Virus record (IMG/VR): IMGVR_UViG_3300031746_000210
Location: 1 to 20,778 of that record
Direction: 5' to 3' (one strand)
Length of the DNA stretch: 20,778 nt
Origin: a virus
The number at the start of each line of letters is the position of its first letter. The stretch's first letter is position 1. Positions 12,604-19,659 of the stretch are shown here, in pieces. The position numbers and the translations under genes were made by a program. The notes beneath the pieces were generated by a model. It was not told the DNA's origin. It searched no databases and saw nothing but the letters and a program-made list of their open reading frames with translations.

Positions 12604-14460
12604 ATGGGAAAAATTATTGGAATTGATTTAGGAACAACAAATTCGTGTGTTGCCGTTATGGAAGGAAACGAACCTGTAGTTATAACAAATAGTGAAGGTA
12701 AACGAACAACACCATCCGTTATTGGATTTATTACAGATGGAGAAAGAAAAATTGGAGATCCGGCTAAACGACAAGCTGTAACCAATCCGGATAAAACTAT
12801 TAGTTCAATTAAACGTTTTATGGGGACAAGTTTTGATGAATCTAAAAAAGAGATTAAAAAAGTACCGTATAAGATTGTTAAAGGTGATGGAGGATCTCCA
12901 AGAGTTGAAATAGATAAACGACAATATTCACCACAAGAAATATCGGCAATGGTACTTCAAAAGATGAAACAAACTGCTGAGGATTATTTGGGTGAAACGG
13001 TAACTCAGGCGGTTATTACCGTACCGGCATATTTTAACGATGCTCAACGACAAGCAACTAAAGAGGCAGGTGAAATTGCGGGTTTAGAAGTAAAACGTAT
13101 TATTAACGAACCTACCGCAGCGGCATTAGCTTATGGTTTAGATAAAATGTCTAAAGATATGGTAGTTGTGGTTTTTGACTGTGGTGGTGGTACTCACGAT
13201 GTGTCCATTCTTGAATTAGGTGACGGAGTGTTTGAAGTATTATCAACTGATGGTGATACTCATTTAGGTGGTGATGACTTTGATCAAACAATCATCGATT
13301 GGTTAGTAAGTGAATTCAAAGAAGAGAACGGTCTTGATTTAACTCAGGATCCAATGGCATTACAAAGATTACGTGAGGCGGCTGAGAAGGCAAAAGTTGA
13401 ATTATCTTCAACCTCATCAAGTGAGATCAATTTACCTTATATTATGCCTGTGGACGGTATTCCAAAACATTTGGTAAGAACATTATCAAAATCTAAATTT
13501 GAACAGTTAGTTGATTCTTTGGTTAAAAGAACAATTGAACCTTGTAAGAAGGCATTAAAAAATGCTAAGATGAAGGTTTCTGATGTTGATGAAATTATCT
13601 TGGTTGGTGGTACAACAAGAATTCCAGCAATACAAGATGCAGTTAAACAATTCTTTGGTAAGGAACCTTCTAAAGGTGTTAACCCTGATGAGGTAGTTGC
13701 GTTAGGTGCAGCAATCCAAGGAGGTGTGTTAGCTGGTGATGTTAAAGATGTCTTATTATTAGATGTAACCCCATTATCTTTAGGTATTGAAACTATGGGT
13801 GGAGTTATGACTAAATTGATTGAGTCTAACACCACAATCCCGACTAAAAAATCTCAGGTGTTCTCAACGGCGGTGGATAATCAACCAACAGTTGAGATCC
13901 ACGTACTTCAGGGGGAAAGAGCAATGTCAACCGATAATAAAACTATTGGTAAATTCAACTTAGATGGTCTTCCACCGGCAATGAGAGGTGTTCCACAAAT
14001 TGAAGTTACGTTTGATATTGATGCAAATGGAATTATCAATGTGTCAGCGATAGATAAAGGAACAAACAAACAACAAACAATTCGTATTGAGGCATCTTCT
14101 GGATTATCAAAAGAAGAGATTGCGAAAATGAAACAAGAAGCTGAGTTAAATTCTGAACAAGACAAAAAACTAAGAGAAGATGCTGAAGTTATAAATAGAG
14201 CGGACGGTACAATATTTCAAACTGAAAAATCAATCAAAGATTTAGATGAAAAATTAACCGAAGATCAAAAAACCGAACTTAATACGGCACTTGAAAGTTT
14301 AAAAGAATCTTACGGTAAAAAAGATATTGAGAAGATTGAAAATGATATCAATGATCTTAATACTAAATTTCAAAATATTAGTCAATTATTGTACGAACAA
14401 ACAACAACAGAAGAAGAAAATAGTAAACCATCTGATGTTGAGTTTGAAGAGGTAATCTAA
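12604..14460 (+). CDS. dnaK: DnaK (Hsp70 chaperone), 618 aa
   Basis: It is an ATP-driven chaperone that binds and releases unfolded segments. The nucleotide-binding domain is complete: [10 protein letters not shown] (6-15), AKRQAVTNP (54-62), the lysine K70, [11 protein letters not shown] and [11 protein letters not shown]. The linker DVLLLD is at 382-387, followed by a beta substrate-binding domain and a helical lid, ending in EFEEVI-like residues. Its sequence is of Bacteroidetes type. The phosphate-2 loop reads D192-C-GGG-T-H-D199, where cellular DnaK has DLGGGTFD, so Cys193 and His198 replace Leu and Phe while Thr197 and Asp199 remain. No dnaJ or grpE lies in the window, so it presumably uses host cofactors. 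It may fold virion proteins. Acquisition from a host is likely. Confidence 0.97.
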   Translation: MGKIIGIDLGTTNSCVAVMEGNEPVVITNSEGKRTTPSVIGFITDGERKIGDPAKRQAVTNPDKTISSIKRFMGTSFDESKKEIKKVPYKIVKGDGGSPRVEIDKRQYSPQEISAMVLQKMKQTAEDYLGETVTQAVITVPAYFNDAQRQATKEAGEIAGLEVKRIINEPTAAALAYGLDKMSKDMVVVVFDCGGGTHDVSILELGDGVFEVLSTDGDTHLGGDDFDQTIIDWLVSEFKEENGLDLTQDPMALQRLREAAEKAKVELSSTSSSEINLPYIMPVDGIPKHLVRTLSKSKFEQLVDSLVKRTIEPCKKALKNAKMKVSDVDEIILVGGTTRIPAIQDAVKQFFGKEPSKGVNPDEVVALGAAIQGGVLAGDVKDVLLLDVTPLSLGIETMGGVMTKLIESNTTIPTKKSQVFSTAVDNQPTVEIHVLQGERAMSTDNKTIGKFNLDGLPPAMRGVPQIEVTFDIDANGIINVSAIDKGTNKQQTIRIEASSGLSKEEIAKMKQEAELNSEQDKKLREDAEVINRADGTIFQTEKSIKDLDEKLTEDQKTELNTALESLKESYGKKDIEKIENDINDLNTKFQNISQLLYEQTTTEEENSKPSDVEFEEVI

Positions 14461-14478
14461 TTTTTAAGTTAAATATAA

Positions 14479-14503
14479 AACCCTCACCTAATCCGTGGGG
14501 GTT
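14479..14503 (+). terminator. hairpin after dnaK, possible terminator
   Basis: AACCCTCAC (14479-14487) pairs with GTGGGGGTT (14495-14503) with one G-U pair and a 7-base loop. It is G+C-rich and stable and lies 18 bases after the dnaK stop, but CATGATA follows rather than a T-run, so termination may be incomplete or factor-assisted. Confidence 0.55.
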
Positions 14504-14542
14504 CATGATATAAAATAATTTATTAAAAAATAAATAAAAACA

Positions 14543-14842
14543 ATGAATAAAATAATATTAATTGAAAAAAAACCTTACTTGGTTTCTAATGAAGAAATAC
14601 AAATTGGTGATGAAGTTATTGTAACTGTTGGAGGTCAATACCCATCAAAAATGAATTGCGAAAACGAAACTGTTTTATCGTTAATTAAAAATCCAAGATT
14701 AACATTAACACAAAGTTATAAAATTGTTAGTGGACCAGATAAAGTTAATATACCCGAATCAAGAATAGACTTAATTTTTGAAAATGGGGGTATATGTGAT
14801 GTATCACTTGATGGATCTGAACTTAAATTTGATAATATATAA
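14543..14842 (+). CDS. hypothetical phage protein, 99 aa
   Basis: Not recognised. The protein is beta-rich (KIILIEKKPYLVSNEEIQIG, DEVIVTVGGQYP) with an acidic end (CDVSLDGSELKFDNI), consistent with a small beta-barrel. There is no signal peptide. Its stop is 1 base before the oxygenase start at 14844, so both are probably translated from one message. Its ATG follows an A-rich leader after the hairpin behind dnaK. Confidence 0.7.
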   Translation: MNKIILIEKKPYLVSNEEIQIGDEVIVTVGGQYPSKMNCENETVLSLIKNPRLTLTQSYKIVSGPDKVNIPESRIDLIFENGGICDVSLDGSELKFDNI

Positions 14843-14843
14843 A

Positions 14844-15398
14844 ATGGTAAAAGAAATTAATAATTTTTTATCTGATGAAGAATGTAATGAATTAATAAAT
14901 TTATCTTCAGATAGTTTTGATAATGCTGAGTTACTTGGTGAAAATATTGATGGATATAGAGTAGCAAAAGGAACTTGGTTAGAGGAAGAAGATGGTGAAG
15001 TTGTTATTAAATATAGAAAACTTATTTCAGAAATAACACAAATACCCACAATTAATATGGAAAGTATTAATGTTTTAAAATATGATATTGGAGGAGAATA
15101 TAAAGATCATCATGATTTTTTTCATCCTAACGAAAATTATTATAATGATGAAATAAAAAGAGGGGGACAAAGATTAAAAACAGGTTTAGTTTATTTAAAT
15201 GATAATTTTGAAGGAGGTGAAACATCATTTCCAAACCTAAATATTAAAATAGTCCCCAAAAAAGGAAAACTTGTATTATGGGATAACATAAAAGATGACG
15301 GTTCTTTAGATTATGATAGTATCCACGCTGGTTTACCTGTAACAAATGGTTTTAAATATATTGCGGTTATTTGGATTAGAGAAAATAAATTTTACTAA
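14844..15398 (+). CDS. 2-oxoglutarate/Fe(II) oxygenase, prolyl-4-hydroxylase-like, 184 aa
   Basis: It should use 2-oxoglutarate, oxygen and iron to hydroxylate a target, probably a protein side chain. The metal-binding set is present: H89 and D91 in YKDHHDFF, and H161 in SIHAGLPV, with K171 ten residues later to hold 2-oxoglutarate (HAGLPVTNGFKY). GGETSFPNL (124-132) and the ending IAVIWIREN are typical. The ATG at 14844 is chosen over an upstream ATG at 14778, which lies inside the preceding gene and adds unrelated residues. Related oxygenases occur in cyanophages. Neither substrate nor target is evident. Confidence 0.88.
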   Translation: MVKEINNFLSDEECNELINLSSDSFDNAELLGENIDGYRVAKGTWLEEEDGEVVIKYRKLISEITQIPTINMESINVLKYDIGGEYKDHHDFFHPNENYYNDEIKRGGQRLKTGLVYLNDNFEGGETSFPNLNIKIVPKKGKLVLWDNIKDDGSLDYDSIHAGLPVTNGFKYIAVIWIRENKFY

Positions 15399-15402
15399 AA
15401 AT

Positions 15403-15432
15403 TTGATTTATTAAAAAAAATAATTATATTTG
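15403..15432 (+). promoter_or_regulatory. Bacteroidetes-type promoter
   Basis: TTG at 15403-15405, 19 bases, then TATATTTG at 15425-15432, an exact -7 match. It precedes the lipoprotein gene at 15455 by 22 bases and starts 5 bases after the oxygenase stop. Confidence 0.75.
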
Positions 15433-15454
15433 TTTTATACATATTAACTAAATT

Positions 15455-15682
15455 ATGAAAAAATTAATTCTTATTGTTTTACTCGGACTTATATTATTCT
15501 CGTGTAACCAAAACAAATATAGATATAAAATAAAAGGTGATGTTATTACCAATAAAGGTCCTCATCCTGCTATTTGGTATACAGATACCATTAGTTTTGA
15601 TGGGGATACGGCGTATTACTTTAATAGTGATGGGTCTGAGGTAAGAATTAATCCCCCTTATGTATTAATTGATAATCAATAA
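15455..15682 (+). CDS. predicted small lipoprotein, 75 aa
   Basis: MKKLILIVLLGLILFSC is a lipoprotein signal peptide with lipobox LFSC and Cys at residue 17, the same position as in the other lipoprotein (9243-9692). The mature part (YRYKIKGDVITN, IWYTDTISFDGD, then FNSDGSEVRINPPY) resembles a family I recall from Bacteroidetes phages, with YTDTI and NSDGS phrases. It should sit in the host envelope; a superinfection-exclusion role is possible but not shown. It has its own promoter. Confidence 0.8.
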   Translation: MKKLILIVLLGLILFSCNQNKYRYKIKGDVITNKGPHPAIWYTDTISFDGDTAYYFNSDGSEVRINPPYVLIDNQ

Positions 15683-15687
15683 AAAAA

Positions 15688-15900
15688 ATGAAAAATTACA
15701 CAGAAATAGAGACATGGATTAAAAAAGTTATTAATTCTTGTAAAACTCAAGAACAAATAATTACGGCAAATAAATTAATTAATAATTTTGATAATCAATT
15801 AAAAAACAAAAATATTGTGGAGTATTTGAGAGAATATCAATATAATATTATTAATCCACTTGAGGTTTATTTAAACAAAAAAAGAAAAGAAATCCTTTAA
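15688..15900 (+). CDS. hypothetical helical phage protein, 70 aa
   Basis: The protein is almost wholly helical (YTEIETWIKKVINSCKTQEQ, IITANKLINNF, YLREYQYNIINPL) with one cysteine and a basic end (NKKRKEIL). The arrangement ETWIKKVINSC resembles a small phage family of unknown function. It begins 5 bases after the lipoprotein stop, so the two are probably co-transcribed. No signal peptide or membrane span is present. Confidence 0.65.
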   Translation: MKNYTEIETWIKKVINSCKTQEQIITANKLINNFDNQLKNKNIVEYLREYQYNIINPLEVYLNKKRKEIL

Positions 15901-15913
15901 ACAAAAAAATTAA

Positions 15914-16222
15914 ATGGGTTTTGATAAAAAAATATTAGATTTAAGTAGAACAATATACCAAACATCTGTTATGGTACACGGGGCAAAACAAAATCCAAAA
16001 GATCACATTGATAATATTAGAGGAATGATTAGAGAGTTCATTAGGACGGAAGTTGTCCCTTATGAATTAACCAATCAAGAAAAACTATCTTTTATTTTAA
16101 AAAATGAATTAATAATAACAAGAGCAGTTCTAAATGGTCACAAGGCTACTGATCAAGATGAGTACCAAAAAACTAGAGAAAAGATTAAAAAATATAGAAT
16201 AGAATTAGAAATAATTAAATAA
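15914..16222 (+). CDS. hypothetical helical phage protein, 102 aa
   Basis: Not recognised. It is helical throughout (KILDLSRTIYQTSVMVHGAK, DNIRGMIREFIRTEVVP, then a charged coiled-coil-like end EYQKTREKIKKYRIELEIIK). It has no cysteines, signal peptide or membrane segment. It is followed by an 11-bp hairpin at 16228-16257 that may end or regulate the transcript. Confidence 0.65.
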   Translation: MGFDKKILDLSRTIYQTSVMVHGAKQNPKDHIDNIRGMIREFIRTEVVPYELTNQEKLSFILKNELIITRAVLNGHKATDQDEYQKTREKIKKYRIELEIIK

Positions 16223-16227
16223 TTAAA

Positions 16228-16257
16228 ATCTATGTAGATTTAAAATTCTACATAGAT
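16228..16257 (+). other. 11-bp AT-rich hairpin in an intergenic gap
   Basis: ATCTATGTAGA (16228-16238) pairs with TCTACATAGAT (16247-16257) around an 8-base loop. No T-run follows, so it is not a standard terminator; it may be an operator or a factor-dependent end. It lies 6 bases after the stop at 16222. Confidence 0.5.
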
Positions 16258-16304
16258 ACAGTACAAGAGTTCTTTGACATAAAAATAAATAAAATTTAAA
16301 AAAC

Positions 16305-16685
16305 ATGGTAGAAATAACATCATATGTTTTAGGTATGCTTACGATTGCAGCAATATTACTATTAATTGCTTTAGTTTTAGGTATGGTTAAGATAAGCAAA
16401 TTAGAAAAACAAACAATAACAATTAAAAAAATGATTGACGAAGTATATCAATCAATTGATCACGAAAGAAGACATACTGAACAATTACTTGAATCTACCC
16501 ATCGTGATATTAATATGGTTGAACAAACAATAATGAATCAAGTTAGAAATGTGGATGATTTTCATCACAAGATAGAAAATGAAATTCATAGAGAAATTGA
16601 TCAAACAAAATCATACATTGATTCAAGAATAGATAAGGTAGTGTTACAAGGTTCCATTATAGGAAAAAAAGAAATAGTTAAATAA
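16305..16685 (+). CDS. membrane-anchored coiled-coil protein, 126 aa
   Basis: A single hydrophobic helix (residues about 5-28, TSYVLGMLTIAAILLLIALV) is followed by a long charged coiled coil (about 33-110) rich in E, K, H and R, with heptad-like spacing, ending SIIGKKEIVK. This is a type of small anchored coiled-coil protein that phages use at the inner membrane. A spanin or lysis-linked role is possible, but there is no lipoprotein partner directly next to it. Topology cannot be decided from the sequence. Confidence 0.75.
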   Translation: MVEITSYVLGMLTIAAILLLIALVLGMVKISKLEKQTITIKKMIDEVYQSIDHERRHTEQLLESTHRDINMVEQTIMNQVRNVDDFHHKIENEIHREIDQTKSYIDSRIDKVVLQGSIIGKKEIVK

Positions 16686-16734
16686 TCCGTTAAAAACTCT
16701 TGTACTTTTATTTTAAATTTTAAATTATTTTTCT

Positions 16735-16742
16735 TATATTTG
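16735..16742 (+). promoter_or_regulatory. -7 element 4 bases from a start codon
   Basis: TATATTTG at 16735-16742 matches TAnnTTTG and ends 4 bases before the ATG at 16747. The nearest TTG upstream (16700-16702) is 32 bases away, too far for a normal -33 box, so only the -7 element is supported. Confidence 0.5.
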
Positions 16743-16746
16743 TAAC

Positions 16747-17448
16747 ATGAAAAAAACAATAACATTTATTAGTGATACACATACCAAACACCGGTATTGT
16801 GAAAATGATTTACCAGGTGGTGATATACTAATACACGCTGGAGATTTTATGAACGGTGGATATACTAAAATAGAGGTAATTGAATTCCTTGATTGGTTTA
16901 GTGCAATAAAAGGATACGATAAGAAAATTTTTATTGCGGGAAATCACGACCGTATTTTAGAAAATGATCCTACTTGGAGTTTATTAACCATCAAAGATTA
17001 TACAAATCTAATTTATCTTCAAGATGAGATGTTTGGTCTTTATGATATGGATGAAGATCGTAGTTTAAAGATCTATGGGTCACCTTGGCAACCAAAGTTC
17101 TTTAATTGGGCTTTTAATTTACCTCGAAATGGAGAAGTAATGAAAGCAAAGTGGGATGATATACCTGACAATACGGACATACTGATTACACACGGACCAC
17201 CATTTGGACATTTAGATATTCCAGGAGGACAAAGTGTAAGAGTAGGTTGTGAAATGTTACGTCATCGAGTAGATGAAATTAAACCAAAGATTCATGTGTT
17301 TGGACACATACATGGAAGTTCAGGATATTATTATAATGGACACACACACTTTATTAATGCTTCAGTATTAGATGAGAGATATAATTACACTAACCTACCT
17401 GTTAGCGTTGAATGGGATTCAATAACAAATGAAATAAAATGGTTATGA
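16747..17448 (+). CDS. calcineurin-like metallophosphoesterase, MPPED-type, 233 aa
   Basis: It should hydrolyse phosphoester bonds with two metal ions. All ligand motifs are present: SDTH (9-12), GD at 32-33 in HAGDF, GNHD (65-68), THGPP (148-152) and GHIHG (186-190). The YGSPWQP segment (110-116) and the overall length fit the MPPED1/MPPED2 group. In phages, enzymes of this superfamily may act on cyclic nucleotides, RNA ends or other phosphoesters, and the sequence does not say which. The gene follows a 61-base gap with a -7 element. Confidence 0.92.
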   Translation: MKKTITFISDTHTKHRYCENDLPGGDILIHAGDFMNGGYTKIEVIEFLDWFSAIKGYDKKIFIAGNHDRILENDPTWSLLTIKDYTNLIYLQDEMFGLYDMDEDRSLKIYGSPWQPKFFNWAFNLPRNGEVMKAKWDDIPDNTDILITHGPPFGHLDIPGGQSVRVGCEMLRHRVDEIKPKIHVFGHIHGSSGYYYNGHTHFINASVLDERYNYTNLPVSVEWDSITNEIKWL

Positions 17449-17454
17449 TTAAAT

Positions 17455-17485
17455 TTGGTAAAGTAAAAATTTTTTCGTACATTTG
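17455..17485 (+). promoter_or_regulatory. Bacteroidetes-type promoter
   Basis: TTG at 17455-17457, 20 bases, then TACATTTG at 17478-17485, an exact -7 match. It lies between the phosphoesterase stop at 17448 and the ATG at 17504. Confidence 0.75.
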
Positions 17486-17503
17486 TAAAATAAAACAATA
17501 ATT

Positions 17504-18115
17504 ATGAGTAAATTTGACTACAAAGACAATCGGTCTATAGCAACAAAGGTAAAATCTTTTGCACAAAGTCTGATATTTTGGAGAGGACGTAAAAAAGGTA
17601 TTATACACACTCGTAACATCAACTTGGATGACTTACGGTATATCTTTTTTCCAAAGAAACTAGAAAAGTGGGGATATCTTGGAATAACTTTCTATAAAGA
17701 AGACAACGTCTACTACAAAGCTCTTTATCCGCTGGTATTGGCAATGGACTATGAAGCAAAACCAAAATGGTGTCCAAGATGGTTTCTACGGTTCTTACAT
17801 GTATTTGGTAGTGACCGTTCAATTGTTAGAGTTCGTAATTGGACTTTACACAATCTACATAAAAAATTAACTAAAGGTATTGCTTTTATTGATTGGAAAA
17901 CTAAATGGGAATCTTATGACCTCCGTATTTCTATACACGCACCAGAACACATCCAAAACTTGGCTGATGATATTGAACGTGGATTTTACGGCAGAGGCAG
18001 GCAAAACGAATTAGTTGAACAGATTAAATCGATAGATCCAGCCGCTAGAATTATTTGGGGTAGCGTCAAAAGATTAGAAGAACAATTAAATGAATTAGAA
18101 AACAATCAAGATTAA
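17504..18115 (+). CDS. hypothetical phage protein, 203 aa
   Basis: Not recognised. The protein is basic and tryptophan-rich (SLIFWRGRKKGIIHTRN, KPKWCPRWFLRFLHVFG, then VRVRNWTLHNLHKK), with a short helix FGSDRS and a C-terminal coiled coil (RLEEQLNELENNQD). There is no signal peptide, but the tryptophan- and arginine-rich middle could sit at a membrane surface. Its base composition is less AT-rich than that of many neighbours. Its last codons begin a 22-bp direct repeat that recurs at 18434. It has its own promoter. Confidence 0.7.
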   Translation: MSKFDYKDNRSIATKVKSFAQSLIFWRGRKKGIIHTRNINLDDLRYIFFPKKLEKWGYLGITFYKEDNVYYKALYPLVLAMDYEAKPKWCPRWFLRFLHVFGSDRSIVRVRNWTLHNLHKKLTKGIAFIDWKTKWESYDLRISIHAPEHIQNLADDIERGFYGRGRQNELVEQIKSIDPAARIIWGSVKRLEEQLNELENNQD

Positions 18116-18128
18116 ACAAACTAAAATA
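18107..18128 (+). repeat. 22-bp direct repeat, copy 1
   Basis: Bases 18107-18128, starting CAAGATTAAACAAAC and ending TAAAATA, are identical to 18434-18455. Copy 1 covers the last codons and stop of the 17504-18115 gene and the leader of the gene at 18131. By chance alone, an exact 22-bp repeat is not expected in a window of this size. Confidence 0.85.
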
Positions 18129-18130
18129 AA

Positions 18131-18442
18131 ATGAATAAAAGATTAAGTAAACAAGAAAAAAAAGAACAGGTAATCATTGATTTAGTTAACAAGATGTTTG
18201 AAATTGCGGGTCATACGGTAACCTTTGAGGACATTAAATATCGTAAAGACAATTGGTTTCAGGAATGGACTATGACTACTGAACAAAATGATCAATGGAA
18301 GTTATGGGGTAAAAAATACTTAATAAAAAACCTACGAATGAACGCAAAAAAAGCTGAAAATGAAATGATTTGGATCTCACTACAATGGGGTTTAAAATTT
18401 AGTGATTTTACATATAATATAATTAAAAATGAGCAAGATTAA
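18131..18442 (+). CDS. conserved phage hypothetical protein flanked by direct repeats, 103 aa
   Basis: The protein is helical and charged with many tryptophans (VIIDLVNKMFEIAGHTVTFE, KDNWFQEWTMTTEQNDQW, NEMIWISLQWGLKFSDF), resembling a phage family I recall with the same IAGHxVTxED and QWxLKF phrases but no known function. It is soluble. It lies exactly between two copies of a 22-bp direct repeat: copy 1 forms its leader, and copy 2 contains its final codons and stop. This suggests gain or duplication of a single-gene cassette. Confidence 0.75.
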   Translation: MNKRLSKQEKKEQVIIDLVNKMFEIAGHTVTFEDIKYRKDNWFQEWTMTTEQNDQWKLWGKKYLIKNLRMNAKKAENEMIWISLQWGLKFSDFTYNIIKNEQD

Positions 18443-18455
18443 ACAAACTAAAATA
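18434..18455 (+). repeat. 22-bp direct repeat, copy 2
   Basis: Identical to 18107-18128. It spans the stop of the 18131-18442 gene and ends 3 bases before the ATG at 18459, as copy 1 ends 2 bases before the ATG at 18131. Both copies thus act as the leader of the following gene. Confidence 0.85.
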
Positions 18456-18458
18456 CCA

Positions 18459-18782
18459 ATGACATTAACGGAAGATAATGTTTTAAAGATTGCTGTTGAT
18501 CAGGGAGTAATTGAAAATGAATTCAATTGGAAAATGATTCGTGAACATGATGGATTAACTAACCAATCTAAAGAAGTAATGTGGTTGGAATATAATGAGG
18601 AAGGTAGGTTTAAATCAAGATATGATAAACCAGCTGTTGGTCGTTCACTACTTATGTCACCATTTAACCAATTTTTTACATGGCAAACAACTCCAATAAC
18701 AGAAATTGTTGAGGATCAAGATGACTATATTAAATTTAAGACAAAAAATAGTAATTACGAGTTATGGAAACTAAAAAAATAA
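18459..18782 (+). CDS. conserved phage hypothetical protein, 107 aa
   Basis: The protein (LTEDNVLKIAVDQGVIENEF, VMWLEYNEEGRFKSRYDKPA, then GRSLLMSPFNQFFTWQTTPI) resembles a phage family of unknown function. The start at 18459 (MTLTEDN) is chosen because it sits 3 bases after repeat copy 2, just as the previous gene sits 2 bases after copy 1. The ATG at 18429 would add ten residues (MSKIKQTKIP), almost all translated from the repeat. It is soluble and probably co-transcribed with its neighbours. Confidence 0.7.
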   Translation: MTLTEDNVLKIAVDQGVIENEFNWKMIREHDGLTNQSKEVMWLEYNEEGRFKSRYDKPAVGRSLLMSPFNQFFTWQTTPITEIVEDQDDYIKFKTKNSNYELWKLKK

Positions 18783-18783
18783 T

Positions 18784-19161
18784 ATGAAACTAGAAGTATT
18801 TACAGAAATCCTAAATAGACTTAGGAAGCAATCAGACAAGGAACATGCATTGTATGTATTAGATATAGACACTATTAATTTCTCAGATAATTATATCTCA
18901 GTGATAAACATTTTATTAGAGGTGTACTATGGTAAGGATGGAGCAGATTGGATTAATTGGTATCTATGGGAGAGAGACCCTCTTGGAACAATTGACCAAG
19001 CAACTACTAATGACGGAAAACCTATTTGTTATGATGTCAAGTCATTATGGGAAGAGGTAGAACAATGTAGGTTGGATAATAAAGTGGAGTATGAGTTACC
19101 TGTTAGATTAACAGATGAGCAGAAATTAGAAGTATTAACAATGATACAAAATGGATTATGA
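18784..19161 (+). CDS. conserved phage hypothetical protein, 125 aa
   Basis: The protein contains SVINILLEVYYGKDGADWIN and WYLWERDPLG (around residues 38-68) and resembles a phage family of unknown function that has the same YYGKDGADWI phrase. It is acidic and soluble. It starts 1 base after the previous stop and overlaps the next gene by 4 bases (ATGA), so it opens a tightly coupled block with the two MKQTAVEWL paralogs. AGG arginine codons are more frequent here than in the rest of the window. Confidence 0.75.
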   Translation: MKLEVFTEILNRLRKQSDKEHALYVLDIDTINFSDNYISVINILLEVYYGKDGADWINWYLWERDPLGTIDQATTNDGKPICYDVKSLWEEVEQCRLDNKVEYELPVRLTDEQKLEVLTMIQNGL

Positions 19162-19382
19162 AACAGACAGCAGTAGAATGGTTGAGAGAAAAACTAAGGT
19201 TAGAATTTGGATTTATATTTAGTGATAATATACTTGAACAAGCCAAAGAAATGGAGAAAGAGCAGATAATAGATTTTGGCTATGATATAGCAGAAGACTT
19301 AGCTTGTGGTAAGTATAGAGATAAGAAACATATGGAAGAAAGATATGATGAATTTTTAACATATAACCAAAAAGAACAATGA
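19158..19382 (+). CDS. MKQTAVEWL phage protein, paralog 1, 74 aa
   Basis: It begins MKQTAVEWLREKLRLEFGF and has the family's second block, LEQAKEMEKEQI. This family is common in Flavobacterium phages and its function is unknown. The neighbouring gene starts with the same residues: the first 26 bases of both genes are identical, and a second 26-base identity lies at 19234-19259 versus 19491-19516. The gene overlaps both neighbours by 4 bases (ATGA), consistent with translational coupling. The middle and end differ from paralog 2. Confidence 0.8.
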   Translation: MKQTAVEWLREKLRLEFGFIFSDNILEQAKEMEKEQIIDFGYDIAEDLACGKYRDKKHMEERYDEFLTYNQKEQ

Positions 19383-19657
19383 AACAGACAGCAGTAGAAT
19401 GGTTAGAAGACCAAATTAAAAATTCAAAATATTACTTTAAATTAATGGCAGAAATAAATAGTAGAAGTACAGTATCACAATCTAACATATTTGAACAAGC
19501 CAAAGAAATGGAGAAAAAACAACTATTCTTATCATCTAGTATTTCACCAAAAGAGGCATATAAAGCAGGACAAAAAACAATGGAGTGTGGATGCTATGAC
19601 ATTTCAGATGCAACTACTTATGAAGAATGGTTATATGAACAATTTAAAGAACAATAA
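19379..19657 (+). CDS. MKQTAVEWL phage protein, paralog 2, 92 aa
   Basis: It begins MKQTAVEWLEDQIKNSKYYF, then carries FEQAKEMEKKQL and a C-terminal segment with cysteines (MECGCYDISDATTYEEWLYE). It is a tandem paralog of the preceding gene, sharing two blocks at near-perfect nucleotide identity while the sequence between and after them differs. It overlaps that gene by 4 bases (ATGA). The out-of-frame reading at 19491-19685 is a shadow. The function is unknown. Confidence 0.8.
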   Translation: MKQTAVEWLEDQIKNSKYYFKLMAEINSRSTVSQSNIFEQAKEMEKKQLFLSSSISPKEAYKAGQKTMECGCYDISDATTYEEWLYEQFKEQ

Positions 19658-19659
19658 AA

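Noticed and set aside
13437-14165. Two long minus-strand frames inside dnaK
   Set aside because: They are antisense to conserved dnaK codons, and such open antisense frames are common opposite dnaK.
16261-16705. Inverted repeat GTACAAGAGTT (16261-16271) and AACTCTTGTAC (16695-16705) around the membrane coiled-coil gene
   Set aside because: About two 11-base inverted matches within 450 bases are expected by chance in a window of this size, so it is not evidence of a mobile unit.
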